This document shows, piece by piece, positions 18,817-27,750 of a stretch of 64,000 nucleotides of DNA. A program made the position numbers and the translations under genes. Position 1 is the stretch's first letter. Every line of letters starts with the position of its first letter. Where the stretch lies: contig NZ_JAKJHZ010000011.1 in the NCBI RefSeq assembly GCF_021648885.1, positions 62,001 through 126,000 on the forward strand, given 5' to 3'. Below the pieces are notes generated by a model, which saw only the letters and a program-made list of their open reading frames with translations, was not told the DNA's origin and did no database searches. The stretch comes from Nocardioides potassii (GTDB lineage: Bacteria > Actinomycetota > Actinomycetes > Propionibacteriales > Nocardioidaceae).

Positions 18817-19359
18817 GTGGCCGACGACCTCACCGATCCGCGCGCCGTGTCCGCGCTCCGGTCGGTCGCACACCCGGTCCGGATCCGGATCCTGTCGCTG
18901 CTGACGGCGGAGGCGATGAGCGCCGCCGAGGTCGCTCGCGCGCTCGATCTCACCCACGCCAACGCGTCGTACCACCTGCGCGTGCTGCACGAGGCGGGTG
19001 AGCTCGTCGTCGAGAGCGAGGAGAAGATCCGCGGCGGCGTGGCCAAGCGCTACCGCTACGTCGTCGCGGACGCGCCCTCCGCGACACCGGCGACGAACGA
19101 CGACCGCATCGCCTACGTCCGCGCGATCGCCCACGAGGTCACCCGCCGCCAGTCGCAGCACGAGCGTGGCACCGGTCAGATGTCCGATATCGAGACGTGG
19201 GTCGACCCGGAGACCTGGGTCGAGGCGGTCGAGCTGCTGCGCCGGGCCAGCGACCTCCTGCACGAGAACGCCCGACCGCCGGGGGCACCGGGGACCCAGC
19301 ACGTCAGCGCGTCCCTGTTCGCCTTCGAGATGACGAAACCGCAGGAGGACGCGCGATGA
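18817..19359 (+). CDS. ArsR-type winged-helix regulator
   Basis: A 180-residue regulator. Residues about 8-70 ('AVSALRSVAHPVRIRILSLLTAEAMSAAEVARALDLTHANASYHLRVLHEAGELV') form an ArsR/HTH_20-type winged helix; no metal-binding Cys cluster is visible, so it is probably not a metal sensor. The C-terminal part (about 95-180) is helical and could bind a ligand or dimerise. The GTG at 18817 is chosen because of the GGAGGG 7 nt upstream; a TTG at 18802 is also in frame. It overlaps the MFS gene by ATGA and probably regulates it. Confidence 0.85.
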   Translation: MADDLTDPRAVSALRSVAHPVRIRILSLLTAEAMSAAEVARALDLTHANASYHLRVLHEAGELVVESEEKIRGGVAKRYRYVVADAPSATPATNDDRIAYVRAIAHEVTRRQSQHERGTGQMSDIETWVDPETWVEAVELLRRASDLLHENARPPGAPGTQHVSASLFAFEMTKPQEDAR

Positions 19360-20600
19360 CGACCGGTTCCCTGGCGCCCCTGCGCGAGCGCAACTTCGCC
19401 TGGTACTTCTCCTCGCGCCTGGTCAACACCACCGGCGCGATGATGGCCAACATCGCGCTCACCTTCGCGGTGCTCGACATCGACGGGCGCGCGGTCGCGA
19501 TCGGCTACGTCCTCGCTGCGCACACCGTCCCGATGATCCTCCTGCTGCTGTGGGGTGGCGTGATCGCCGACCGGTTCCCGCGCGCGGTGGTGCTGCAGGT
19601 CTCCAACGTCACGTCCGCGCTGTCGCAGGGCGTCATCGCCTACCTGGTGCTGTCCGGGCGGGCCGAGCTCTGGATGATCATCGGCCTGACCGCCTTCCAC
19701 GGGGCCGTGTCGGCGATGTCGATGCCGGCGATGTTCGGCATGGTCCCCCAGCTCGTGCCGCGCGAGTCCCTTCAGCAGGCCAACGCCCTGCTGTCGCTGA
19801 CCCGCAACGGCCTCACGGTCCTCGGCCCGTCCCTCGGGGCGTTCCTCGTCGTCACCGTGGGACCGGGCTGGGCGCTGGCGGTCGACGCCCTGACGTGGGC
19901 GCTCGCCGCCCTCCTGCTGCTCCCGATGAGGATCCCGCCGCGCGCGCCCCGTGCCGAGGCGACCTCCACGTGGACCGACCTGCGGGAGGGCTGGACCTTC
20001 TTCCGCAGCGTCACCTGGCTGTGGGCGGTCGTGCTGGGCTTCGGCGCCCTCAACATGATCCACAACGGCGCCCTCTTCACCCTGGGCCCGGTGGTCGCCG
20101 AGGACACGATCGGGCGTCAGGCGTGGGGCTTCGTGCTCTCCGCCGAGGCCGCCGGTCTCTTGCTGATGTCGGTGGTCCTGCTGCGCGTACGACTGGAGCG
20201 CCCGCTGCTGTGGGGCATGGCCGCGATCACCCTCAACGGCCTGCCGATGGTCATGCTCGGCGTCGACCCGGTCGTGGTCGCGCTCGTCGTCGCCGCGTTC
20301 ATCGGCGGGATGGGCATCGAGGTCTTCTCCCTCGGGTGGAACCTCGCGATGCAGGAGAACATCGACGACGACATGCTCAGCCGGGCCTCGTCCTACGACA
20401 TGCTCGGCTCGTTCATCGCGATGCCGATCGGCCAGCTGGCCTGGGGACCGCTCGGGGCGGCGTTCGGCAACGAGCGCGTGCTCGTGGCCTCCGGGATCGC
20501 GTACGCCGTCATCTGCGGCCTGGTGCTCTGCTCCCGGTCGGTGCGCACGCTCCCCCGCGCCTCCGCCGAACCGGTCGCGGTCAGCTCACCGTCGCCCTGA
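19356..20600 (+). CDS. MFS transporter
   Basis: A 414-residue major facilitator with about 12 hydrophobic segments, starting 'PLRERNFAWYFSSRLVNTTGAMMANIALTFAVLDI', typical of the MFS_3/enterobactin-exporter-like group in actinobacteria. The cytoplasmic motif 'WGGVIADRFPRAVVLQVSN' between TM2 and TM3 corresponds to motif A (GxLaDrxgRr). Probably a drug or metabolite exporter; the substrate is not deducible. Operon with the ArsR-type regulator (4-nt overlap). Its last 20 bp overlap the convergent secreted-protein gene. Confidence 0.88.
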   Translation: MTTGSLAPLRERNFAWYFSSRLVNTTGAMMANIALTFAVLDIDGRAVAIGYVLAAHTVPMILLLLWGGVIADRFPRAVVLQVSNVTSALSQGVIAYLVLSGRAELWMIIGLTAFHGAVSAMSMPAMFGMVPQLVPRESLQQANALLSLTRNGLTVLGPSLGAFLVVTVGPGWALAVDALTWALAALLLLPMRIPPRAPRAEATSTWTDLREGWTFFRSVTWLWAVVLGFGALNMIHNGALFTLGPVVAEDTIGRQAWGFVLSAEAAGLLLMSVVLLRVRLERPLLWGMAAITLNGLPMVMLGVDPVVVALVVAAFIGGMGIEVFSLGWNLAMQENIDDDMLSRASSYDMLGSFIAMPIGQLAWGPLGAAFGNERVLVASGIAYAVICGLVLCSRSVRTLPRASAEPVAVSSPSP

Positions 20601-21048
20601 CCCTGGCGGTCCCCCTCGTGCCGTCCGGGGTCTTGATCGTGACAAGGGCGGCGATGCCCGAGCCCGGCTCGAAGCTCCCGTAGACGACGAACGGGCGCCG
20701 CCAGGACATCTTGATCGTCACGCTCGGCCAGCGCCCACCGTCTGCGGCGACCCTGCGGTGCCGCACGAACGCCGACACGTCGCGCGACCGCAGGTGCTCG
20801 ACCGGCGTGACGCGGATGCAGAACACGAACTCGTCGTCCCTCGGCGTGACGTACATCCGGGCAGTGCCGAGCCTGGCCCCGGCCTCGGTGCGGACGGCCG
20901 CGCGGTCGCTGAGGGACTCGTCCGGGCACCGGGCCGCGGCTGCCCGCGCACCCACGTCCGACGCAGGTGCCGCCGAGGCGGCGGGCACAGCACCCAGCCC
21001 CAGGGCGAGCGCGACCAGCAGGACCGGGACTCCGAGGCGACGCAGCAT
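20581..21048 (-). CDS. Secreted protein of unknown function
   Basis: A 155-residue exported protein with a clear signal peptide ('LRRLGVPVLLVALALGLGAVPAASA', cleavage around residue 26). The mature part has Cys near 'ARCPDESLSDRAAV' and 'EFVFCIRVTP', which could form a disulphide, and a beta-rich tail ('FVVYGSFEPGSGIAALVTIKTPDGTRGTARVRATVS'). I do not recognise the family. A TAGAGT box ends 6 nt before the ATG, so the mRNA should be leaderless; that box shares its TA with the -10 of the divergent SDR gene. Confidence 0.7.
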   Translation of the reverse strand: MLRRLGVPVLLVALALGLGAVPAASAAPASDVGARAAAARCPDESLSDRAAVRTEAGARLGTARMYVTPRDDEFVFCIRVTPVEHLRSRDVSAFVRHRRVAADGGRWPSVTIKMSWRRPFVVYGSFEPGSGIAALVTIKTPDGTRGTARVRATVS

Positions 21049-21054
21049 GGCTGC

Positions 21055-21064
21055 ACTCTAGGCT
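21055..21064. promoter_or_regulatory. Symmetric overlapping -10 boxes of two divergent leaderless genes
   Basis: actctaggct contains TAGAGT on the minus strand (21060-21055) and TAGGCT on the plus strand (21059-21064). They share the TA at 21059-21060, and each ends exactly 6 nt from its own ATG (21048 and 21071). The whole intergenic gap is 22 bp. Confidence 0.65.
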
Positions 21065-21070
21065 CTCGGC

Positions 21071-21832
21071 ATGAGCCTCCTGGACCTCTTCCGACTCGAC
21101 GACAGGGTCGTCATCGTCACCGGCGCGTCGAGCGGCCTGGGCGTCGCGTTCGCGCACGCCTTCGCCGAGGCGGGCGCCGACGTCGTGCTCGGCGCGCGCC
21201 GGGTCGAGAAGCTGCAGCGTGTCGCGGACTCGGTGCGCACCATCGGCCGCCGGGTGCACACCGTCGCGACGGACGTGGCCGACCCCGAGCAGTGCCAGCG
21301 GCTGGTCGACGAGGCAATGGCGACCTTCGGACGCGTCGACGTGCTCGTCAACAACGCCGGCGTGGGCACCGCCGTACCCGCCACCCGGGAGACGCCCGAG
21401 CAGTTCCGCTCGGTGATCGACGTCAACCTCAACGGCTGCTACTGGATGGCGCAGGCGTGCGGCCGCGTCATGGAACCCGGCTCGAGCATCATCAACATCT
21501 CCTCGATCCTCGGCATCACCACCGGCGGCCTCCCCCAGGCGGCCTACAGTGCCTCCAAGGCCGGTCTCGGTGGGTTGACCCGCGACCTCGCGCAGCAGTG
21601 GACCGGCCGCAAGGGCATCCGGGTCAATGCACTGGCGCCCGGGTTCTTCGAGTCGGAGATGACCGACACCTACCCCGAGGGCTACCTCGACCTCGCGATG
21701 ATGCGGGTGCCCGCCGGCCGCAAGGGCGACCCGCGGGAGCTGGCCGCGACCGCCGTGTGGCTCGCCTCGGACGCCGCCGGCTACGTGACCGGTCAGATGA
21801 TCCCGGTGGACGGCGGCCTCACGATCGCGTGA
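21071..21832 (+). CDS. SDR family NAD(P)-dependent oxidoreductase
   Basis: A 253-residue classical short-chain dehydrogenase. The cofactor motif is TGASSGLG ('VVIVTGASSGLGVAFAHAFAEAGADVVLGARR'), then NNAGVG, the catalytic Ser in 'IINISSILG', and YSASK ('AAYSASKAGLGGLTRDLA'). Ends with 'DAAGYVTGQMIPVDGG', the family signature. The Arg following 'VVLGAR' suggests NADP(H) preference. Substrate unknown, possibly a 3-hydroxy/oxoacyl or sterol alcohol. Predicted leaderless; divergent from the secreted protein and adjacent to the VOC gene stop (convergent, no gap). Confidence 0.9.
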   Translation: MSLLDLFRLDDRVVIVTGASSGLGVAFAHAFAEAGADVVLGARRVEKLQRVADSVRTIGRRVHTVATDVADPEQCQRLVDEAMATFGRVDVLVNNAGVGTAVPATRETPEQFRSVIDVNLNGCYWMAQACGRVMEPGSSIINISSILGITTGGLPQAAYSASKAGLGGLTRDLAQQWTGRKGIRVNALAPGFFESEMTDTYPEGYLDLAMMRVPAGRKGDPRELAATAVWLASDAAGYVTGQMIPVDGGLTIA

Positions 21833-23215
21833 TCAGAGCCAGGGATCGCCGGCGACGACTCCGTCCCGACGGCGCCCCGCCGCCGCCTCGGCGAGCCACT
21901 GCTCGCCTCGCTCGACACCGGTGCTGGACCAACCGTTCAGGGAGCGCCTGACGACGCCCGAGGCGCCGCGCACGACGTAGACGCCGCCGGACAGCGCCAG
22001 CAGGAAAGTGCTGTCGAGCGTGTCGATGAGGTCCGCGGACCCGGTGTCGCAGGCGTCGCAGCCGCAGTCGGGCTGTCGGTCCAGCACCTCGACCGGGTCG
22101 CCCACCCCGACCTGCACGAACGTCTCCTCGGCGAAGAGGCCGACGACGACCGGCTGCGTGCCTGCGGCGCCTCGGACGACCGTCACCCTCGTTGCCGGAA
22201 GGTGCTGCTCGACCGTCCACTCGACGTCGGCCGGCTCGACCTCGGTCGCGGCGCCGAGGCCCCTGCCGACGATCGCCTCGACCCACGCGTCGGCACGCCG
22301 GGCCAGCAGCCGGTAGCGCCCGCCGTCCGTGACCCGGGAGTACTCCTCCTCGGTCGGCGGCGCCCCACCCGGGTGCGGGTCCGGCCAGTCGGTCAGGTCG
22401 CCGCGAAGACGGGCGAAGGCCGCGTCGACCGCGGGCAGGAGGGACGCAGCGGAGAACCGTCGCCGGTCGGGTGCCGACGTGACACGGAGGCCGTCGAGGT
22501 CGACGCTGCGGGCCTCGTCGACGGGGAGCATGACCGCGATCGACACCGCGGGCTCGTCCGGGTCCTCGGGACCGTCGAGGGTCATCGTCCACGAGCCCTC
22601 TCCGAGGTCTTCTGGCTCGCCGGGCGGGCCGAGGGTGAGGCTCGGCCCGCCGTCGGGGTCGTGGAACATCCGCCGCGGCCAGTGCCTGCTCGGGACGAAC
22701 CCGAGCGCCAGCAGCAGGTCGGCCACCCGGTCGGGGTCGGTCGGGCTGAGGCCGACGTGCGCGACCACGGGGCCGTCGTCCGGGCCCGGCGGCATCGGCG
22801 TGGTCCACTCGATGAGGAACGGCAGGGAGCCGTCGTACGGTCCCGGGCCGACGTCGCACACCTTCCACTCGACGACGTCGCCGTCCGGAGTGGTGCGCGA
22901 GCCGGCCACGGCGGAGTGGGGACTGAACCCTGCAGCCTCGAGGGCCGCCCTGGCCTCCTCGACGTCCTCGACCGCCACCGCCCAGGAGATCGGGCCGCGG
23001 GCCGACCGGACCCGGTCCAGCCAGGGGTTGGACTTCTCGCTGCCGGCCGCGATCAGCTCGACGTACGCCGGCTGCGGGCCGCGGACGAGAACGTTCTCGG
23101 TGCCGACGGGGTGACGTCCGCCGCGCACGGCGGGCAGCCCGGCCGCACGCCAGCGAGCGGCCGCCTCGTCGAGGTCCTCGACGGCGACGACGAGGTGGTC
23201 GAACCGGGCGCCCAC
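21833..23215 (-). CDS. VOC-domain / DUF6226-like fusion protein
   Basis: A 460-residue two-part protein. Residues 1 to about 240 resemble a glyoxalase-like VOC domain ('FDHLVVAVEDLDEAAARWRAAGLPAVRGGRHPVGTENVLVRGPQPAYVELIA', then a second betaalphabeta half with 'VAHVGLSPTDPDRVADLLLALGF'). From about 275 the sequence ('LLPAVDAAFARLRGDLTDWPDPHPGGAPPTEEEYSRVTDGGRYRLLARRADAWVEAIV') resembles the DUF6226 group. A Cys cluster 'CGCDACDTGSADLIDTLDS' could bind metal. The start is GTG at 23215, 8 nt after rocD stops, so it is probably co-transcribed with rocD. The function of the fusion is unknown; DUF6226 is named from memory and less certain. Confidence 0.6.
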   Translation of the reverse strand: MGARFDHLVVAVEDLDEAAARWRAAGLPAVRGGRHPVGTENVLVRGPQPAYVELIAAGSEKSNPWLDRVRSARGPISWAVAVEDVEEARAALEAAGFSPHSAVAGSRTTPDGDVVEWKVCDVGPGPYDGSLPFLIEWTTPMPPGPDDGPVVAHVGLSPTDPDRVADLLLALGFVPSRHWPRRMFHDPDGGPSLTLGPPGEPEDLGEGSWTMTLDGPEDPDEPAVSIAVMLPVDEARSVDLDGLRVTSAPDRRRFSAASLLPAVDAAFARLRGDLTDWPDPHPGGAPPTEEEYSRVTDGGRYRLLARRADAWVEAIVGRGLGAATEVEPADVEWTVEQHLPATRVTVVRGAAGTQPVVVGLFAEETFVQVGVGDPVEVLDRQPDCGCDACDTGSADLIDTLDSTFLLALSGGVYVVRGASGVVRRSLNGWSSTGVERGEQWLAEAAAGRRRDGVVAGDPWL

Positions 23216-23223
23216 GGGCGAGG

Positions 23224-24462
23224 TCAGCTGCCGGTGAGGATCTCGGTGACGGCGGCGACCAGGCCGGCGACGTCGTCGTCGCTGGCGACGAGCGGCGGGG
23301 CGAAGCGGACGGTCGAGCCGTGGGTGTCCTTCGCGAGGATGCCGCGCGCCATCAGCGCCTCGGACATCTGGCGGCCCGACATCAAGGTCGGGTCGATGTC
23401 GATGCCGGCCCAGGCACCGCGGACGCGTACGTCGGACAGGCCCTTGCCGACCAGCGGCGCGAATCCGGCCTCGAGCTGGCGGCCGATCTCGGCCGAGCGG
23501 GCCTGGAAGGTGCCCTCCTCGAGCATCGCGACGACCTCGGTGCCGATCGCAGCGGCGAGGGGGTTGCCGCCGAAGGTGGAGCCGTGCGAGCCGGGCGTGA
23601 TCACGTCCATGACCTCGTGGTCGGCCGCGATCGCCGAGACCGGGTAGATGCCGCCGCCGAGCGCCTTGCCCATGATGTAGATGTCGGGGACGACGTCCTC
23701 GTGGTCGCAGGCGAACGTCTTCCCGGAGCGCGCGAGACCCGACTGGATCTCGTCGGCGACCATCAGCACGTTGCGCTCGGTGCAGAGCTCGCGGAGGTCC
23801 TTGAGGAACCCCGCGGGCGGCATGACCACGCCGCCCTCGCCCTGGATCGGCTCGAAGAGGACCGCGACGGTCGTCTCGTCGATGGCCGAGGCGATGGCCT
23901 CGACGTCGCCGTACTTCACGCTGCGGAAGCCGGTCGTGAACGGCGCGTAGCCCGAGGTGGCGACGTCGTCGTCGGAGAAGCTGACGATGGTCGTGGTGCG
24001 ACCGTGGAAGTTGCCCTCCATCGTGATGATCGTGGCCTGTCCGGCCGGCACGCCCTTGACCTCGTAGCCCCACTTGCGGCTGACCTTGATGGCCGTCTCG
24101 ACGGCCTCGGCGCCGGAGTTCATCGGCAGGATCATGTCCTTGCCGGTGAGGCGGGTCAGGGCCTCCGCGAAGCCGCTGAGCTGGTCGTTGAAGAACGCGC
24201 GGCTGGTCAGCGTGAGCTTGCCGAGCTGCTCGCGCGCGACCGCGACGAGGCGCTCGTTGGTGTGGCCGAAGTTGAGCGCCGAGTAGCCCGCGAGGCAGTC
24301 GAGGTAGCGCTTGCCGTCGACGTCGATGACCCACGCACCCTCGCCACGCGCCAGCACCACCGGGAGGGGGTGGTAGTTGTGCGCGGCGTACTTCTCGGTG
24401 GCCTCGATGTGGGCCTCGGTGCCCTCGAGGGTGGTGCGGGGGGTGCTGTCGATCGCGGTCAT
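23224..24462 (-). CDS. rocD: Ornithine--oxo-acid transaminase
   Basis: A 412-residue class III PLP aminotransferase converting ornithine and 2-oxoglutarate to glutamate-5-semialdehyde and glutamate. 'YAAHNYHPLPVVLARGEGAWVIDVDGKRYLDCLAGYSALNFGH' is diagnostic for ornithine aminotransferase. The PLP ring Asp237 is in 'VADEIQSG' and the Schiff-base Lys266 in 'IYIMGKALGGGIYP'. The ATG at 24462 fits the family start. Proline and glutamate metabolism recurs 2 kb away with proA, which uses the same semialdehyde. Confidence 0.92.
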   Translation of the reverse strand: MTAIDSTPRTTLEGTEAHIEATEKYAAHNYHPLPVVLARGEGAWVIDVDGKRYLDCLAGYSALNFGHTNERLVAVAREQLGKLTLTSRAFFNDQLSGFAEALTRLTGKDMILPMNSGAEAVETAIKVSRKWGYEVKGVPAGQATIITMEGNFHGRTTTIVSFSDDDVATSGYAPFTTGFRSVKYGDVEAIASAIDETTVAVLFEPIQGEGGVVMPPAGFLKDLRELCTERNVLMVADEIQSGLARSGKTFACDHEDVVPDIYIMGKALGGGIYPVSAIAADHEVMDVITPGSHGSTFGGNPLAAAIGTEVVAMLEEGTFQARSAEIGRQLEAGFAPLVGKGLSDVRVRGAWAGIDIDPTLMSGRQMSEALMARGILAKDTHGSTVRFAPPLVASDDDVAGLVAAVTEILTGS

Positions 24463-24551
24463 GAGCACATGGTGCCACCGGCCCTCGCCCAACGCCGATT
24501 CGCCTGCTAGGGGTGCTCTGGACCGGAAGATCTCCTGTGGCCGGAACGAGA

Positions 24552-24579
24552 AGAGGCCCGGTCTCTCGACCGGGCCTCT
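24552..24579 (-). terminator. Terminator after tRNA-Ala
   Basis: An 11-bp stem agaggcccggt / accgggcctct with a 6-nt loop, 4 nt downstream of the encoded CCA end of the tRNA on the minus strand, followed by a partly T-rich tail. Confidence 0.75.
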
Positions 24580-24582
24580 CGT

Positions 24583-24658
24583 TGGTGGAGCTGAGGGGAC
24601 TCGAACCCCTGACCCTCTGCATGCCATGCAGATGCGCTACCAGCTGCGCCACAGCCCC
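24583..24658 (-). tRNA. tRNA-Ala(GGC)
   Basis: A complete 76-nt cloverleaf including an encoded CCA. The acceptor stem is GGGGCTG paired with CAGCTCC, with the G3-U70 wobble that identifies alanine tRNA. D-arm GCGC/GCGC, anticodon stem TCTGC/GCAGA with loop ATGGCAT (anticodon GGC), T-arm AGGGG-TTCGAGT-CCCCT. Reads GCC/GCU alanine codons. Confidence 0.97.
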
Positions 24659-24706
24659 AACAGCCGAGAACACTAGCCGACCGGATCGGTGCAGGTGAAA
24701 TCGGGG

Positions 24707-25330
24707 TCAGGCGATCCGGTTCCACGCCATGAGGCGCCACTGCTCGACGCCGCCGGTCCACGTCGAGGCGGAGTGCTCGAGCACCACCCAGCCGCAGTTG
24801 GCGAGCACGCCGAGCGACTCGCCGGGGTCGCCCTCCCAGCCGAGGAAGGCCGGTACGGCGACGCGGAGGGCGGCTCCGTGGGAGACGACGAGCGCCGTCT
24901 CGCCCTCCCCCAGCGCGTCGACGTACGACGTCAGGGCGGGCACGAAGCGCGCCAGCACGTCCTCGCGGGTCTCGCGGCCCGGGATCGTCTCGATCTCGCC
25001 GGCCACGAGGGCGGCGTGCTCGTCGGGAAACCGCTCGGCGTACTCCTCCGAGGTCAGGCCGACGCGGTTCGGTCCGATGTCGAACTCGCGGATCCGCTCG
25101 TCCCGGGTCGCCGCCAGTCCGCACTCGGCCGCGACGGCGTCGGCCGTCTGCGCCGCACGGAGGAGGTCCGAGGTCCACACGGCCACCGGTCGGAGGGCCG
25201 CCAGGTGTGGCGCGACCTCCGTGGCCTGGGCGAGCCCGACGTCGTCGAGCGGCACGTCGGCGTGCCCCTGCGCCCGTCCGGTGTCGTTCCACTCGGTGCG
25301 CCCGTGGCGCAGGAGGACCAGGCGCCTCAC
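24707..25330 (-). CDS. Histidine phosphatase family protein
   Basis: A 207-residue phosphoglycerate-mutase-like phosphatase. The phosphoacceptor motif 'LVLLRHGRTEWN' has His9, and the second His is in 'TALVVSHGAALRVAV'. In mycobacteria a gene in this position next to rsfS and nadD encodes glucosyl-3-phosphoglycerate phosphatase (GpgP), which has a similar N-terminus. That identity is plausible from synteny but not proven, so no symbol is given. Start GTG overlapping the rsfS stop as GTGA; third gene of the nadD-rsfS operon. Confidence 0.87.
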   Translation of the reverse strand: MRRLVLLRHGRTEWNDTGRAQGHADVPLDDVGLAQATEVAPHLAALRPVAVWTSDLLRAAQTADAVAAECGLAATRDERIREFDIGPNRVGLTSEEYAERFPDEHAALVAGEIETIPGRETREDVLARFVPALTSYVDALGEGETALVVSHGAALRVAVPAFLGWEGDPGESLGVLANCGWVVLEHSASTWTGGVEQWRLMAWNRIA

Positions 25331-25686
25331 GTGAGGGTCAGCGGGATGACCGGGCAGTCGCTCCAGAGCCGCTCGAGGGCGTAGAACAGTCGCTCCTCCT
25401 CGTGCTGCACGTGCACGACGATCTCGCCGTAGTCGAGCAGCACCCAGCGACCCTCCTTGTGTCCCTCGCGGCGGATCGGCTTGGCGCCGGCCTCGCGGAG
25501 CTTCTCCTCGATCTCGTCGACGATCGCGCCCACGGCGCGCTCGTTGGTGGCGCTGGCGAGCACGAACGCGTCGGTGATCGCGATCTGCTCGCTGACATCG
25601 AAGGCCAGCACCTGGTCGGCCTTCTTGTCGTGGGCGGCCTGGGCCGCGACCTCGACGAGCTCGACGGCGTGCTCGGTGGCAGTCAT
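25327..25686 (-). CDS. rsfS: Ribosomal silencing factor RsfS
   Basis: A 119-residue protein that binds uL14 on the 50S subunit and blocks subunit joining in poor nutrient conditions. '[46 protein letters not shown]' and '[34 protein letters not shown]' are unmistakable. Overlaps nadD upstream (ATGA) and the histidine phosphatase downstream (GTGA), so the three genes are translationally coupled. Confidence 0.95.
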   Translation of the reverse strand: MTATEHAVELVEVAAQAAHDKKADQVLAFDVSEQIAITDAFVLASATNERAVGAIVDEIEEKLREAGAKPIRREGHKEGRWVLLDYGEIVVHVQHEEERLFYALERLWSDCPVIPLTLT

Positions 25687-26330
25687 GCAGTGTCCTTGCT
25701 GGGATCGGTGGTGGAGGCGTAGAGGTCGTGCTTGGCGATGTACTGCACGACGCCGTCAGGCACGAGGTACCAGACGGGCTCGCCGCGGCGCTTGCGCGCG
25801 CGGCAGTCGGTCGAGGAGATCGCCAGGGCGGGGATCTCGACCATCGTGACCCGGTCGGACGGGATCTTGGCCAGCGCCTCGCGGTCCATCGTGTAGCCGG
25901 GACGCGTGCAGCCGACGAAGTTGGCGAGCTCGAAGAGCTCGTCGGCGTCGCGCCAGGTGAAGATGTCGGCGAGGGCGTCGGCGCCGGTGATGAAGAACAG
26001 CTCCGCGTCGGGCATCTCGGCCTTGAGGTCGCGCAGCGTGTCGATCGTGTAGGTCTTGCCCGTGCGGTCGATGTCGACGCGGGAGACGTTGAAGCGCGGG
26101 TTGGCCGCGGTCGCCACCACCGTCATCAGGTAGCGGTGCTCGGCCTCGGTGACGTCGCGGTCGCTCTTCTGCCACGGGTCGCCGGTGGGGACGAAGAGCA
26201 CCTCGTCGAGGTCGAACCACGCCTGGACCTCGGAGGCGGCCACGAGGTGGCCGTGGTGGATGGGGTCGAACGTGCCGCCCATCACCCCGACGCGACGCAC
26301 CACGGGATCAGCTGTGCTCGCGTCCGCCAC
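25683..26330 (-). CDS. nadD: Nicotinate-nucleotide adenylyltransferase
   Basis: A 215-residue enzyme adenylating nicotinate mononucleotide in NAD synthesis. The nucleotide-binding motif is [12 protein letters not shown], and '[28 protein letters not shown]' is the C-terminal signature. The start is uncertain: the GTG at 26330 overlaps the end of the 50-residue membrane-peptide gene by 23 nt. GTG codons about 27 nt further in are also possible and closer to the usual family N-terminus. Confidence 0.93.
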   Translation of the reverse strand: MADASTADPVVRRVGVMGGTFDPIHHGHLVAASEVQAWFDLDEVLFVPTGDPWQKSDRDVTEAEHRYLMTVVATAANPRFNVSRVDIDRTGKTYTIDTLRDLKAEMPDAELFFITGADALADIFTWRDADELFELANFVGCTRPGYTMDREALAKIPSDRVTMVEIPALAISSTDCRARKRRGEPVWYLVPDGVVQYIAKHDLYASTTDPSKDTA

Positions 26331-26460
26331 CGAAGGAGACGACTGCAGCGAGCAGCACCAGCAGGAGGCCGAGCGCGATCGCGCCGATCACGTAGGGGTG
26401 GACGACGGGGTCGCCGTGCTCGGAGGACTCGGCGGCCAGCGTGATGGCGGTGCTCAGCAT
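26308..26460 (-). CDS. Small single-pass membrane protein upstream of nadD
   Basis: A 50-residue open frame: N-terminal '[22 protein letters not shown]', one hydrophobic helix '[22 protein letters not shown]' (about residues 24-45) and a short charged tail ending REHS. A TAGGAT -10 box ends 7 nt before the ATG, so it would be the leaderless first gene of the nadD-rsfS-phosphatase operon. Its stop lies inside the nadD start region. Function unknown. Real rather than chance because the promoter spacing, membrane helix and operon position agree. Confidence 0.7.
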   Translation of the reverse strand: MLSTAITLAAESSEHGDPVVHPYVIGAIALGLLLVLLAAVVSFGGGREHS

Positions 26461-26493
26461 GCCCGCGATCCTATCGCCTGCGGTCCGCCCGCC

Positions 26494-27744
26494 TCACCGC
26501 ACGTGCCCGTCACCGACGACGACGTACTTGCTCGACGTCATCTCCGGCAGTCCCATGGGCCCGCGGGCGTGCAGCTTCTGGGTCGAGATGCCGATCTCGG
26601 CGCCGAAGCCGAACTCCCCGCCGTCGGTGAACCGGGTCGAGGCGTTGACCACCACGGCGGCGGAGTCGACGGCCGCGACGAAGCGACGGATGGTGCCCTG
26701 GTCGCGCGCGAGGATCGCCTCGGTGTGGCCGGAGGAGAACCGCCGGATGTGCTCGATCGCGCCCTCGACGTCGTCCACCACGGCCGCCGAGATCTCCATC
26801 GCGAGGAACTCGGCGGCGTGGTCCTCGTCGGTCGCCGGCACCACGTCGTCGTACGCCGCGAAGGCGGGGTCGCCGTGCACGAGCACCCCGGCCTCCTGGA
26901 GCGCGGCGACGACCCTCGGCAGGAACTCGTCGGCGACGTCGCGGTGGACCAGCAGCGACTCGGCGGCGTTGCACACGCTCGTGCGCTGGGTCTTGGCGTT
27001 CATCACGATCGCGAGCGCCTGGTCGAGGTCGGCGGACGCGTCGACGTAGACGTGGCAGTTGCCGACGCCCGTCTCGATCACCGGCACGGTCGACTCCTCG
27101 ACGACGCTGCGGATCAGCCCGGCCCCTCCGCGCGGGATCAGCACGTCGACCAGCCCGCGCGCCCGCATCAGTGCCTTGACGCTGTCGTGGGTGTCCCCCG
27201 GCACCAGCTGTACGACGTCCTCCGGCAGGCCGCTGCCGGCCAGCGCGCCGCGCATCGCCTCGACGATGGCCGCGTTGCTCGACCGCGCGCTCGACGAGCC
27301 GCGCAGGAGCACCGCGTTCCCGGCCTTGAGGCAGATGCCCGCGGCGTCAGCGGTGACGTTGGGCCGCGCCTCGTAGATCATCCCGACCACGCCGAACGGC
27401 ACCCGCACCTGGCGCAGCTCGAGGCCGTTGGCGAGCGTGCTGCCGCGCAGCACCTCCCCCACCGGGTCGGGCAGGCCGGCGACGTCGCGGAGCCCCTGCG
27501 CCATCGCGGCGAGCCGGTCGTCGTCGAGCCGCAGCCGGTCGACGATGTTGGCAGGCGTCCCGCCCTCCTCGGCGCGGGCGACGTCGTCGGCGTTGGCCGC
27601 CAGGATCACCTCCGACGAGGCGAGGAGCGCGTCGGCCATCGCGTGCAGGGCGACATCCTTGGTGGCCCGCGTGGCGGTCGCCAGGTCGTGGCTCGCCGCT
27701 CGCGCCCGGACGGCGACCTCGCGGACCGACTCCTCGCTGCTCAT
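26494..27744 (-). CDS. proA: Glutamate-5-semialdehyde dehydrogenase (gamma-glutamyl phosphate reductase)
   Basis: A 416-residue enzyme reducing gamma-glutamyl phosphate to glutamate-5-semialdehyde, the second step of proline synthesis. '[42 protein letters not shown]' binds NADPH, and the catalytic Cys258 is in '[15 protein letters not shown]'. The ATG at 27744 was preferred over a longer start because TACGCT ends exactly 6 nt before it. proB is not in the window, although in many actinobacteria it lies close by. Confidence 0.95.
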   Translation of the reverse strand: MSSEESVREVAVRARAASHDLATATRATKDVALHAMADALLASSEVILAANADDVARAEEGGTPANIVDRLRLDDDRLAAMAQGLRDVAGLPDPVGEVLRGSTLANGLELRQVRVPFGVVGMIYEARPNVTADAAGICLKAGNAVLLRGSSSARSSNAAIVEAMRGALAGSGLPEDVVQLVPGDTHDSVKALMRARGLVDVLIPRGGAGLIRSVVEESTVPVIETGVGNCHVYVDASADLDQALAIVMNAKTQRTSVCNAAESLLVHRDVADEFLPRVVAALQEAGVLVHGDPAFAAYDDVVPATDEDHAAEFLAMEISAAVVDDVEGAIEHIRRFSSGHTEAILARDQGTIRRFVAAVDSAAVVVNASTRFTDGGEFGFGAEIGISTQKLHARGPMGLPEMTSSKYVVVGDGHVR

Positions 27745-27750
27745 GCGGCC

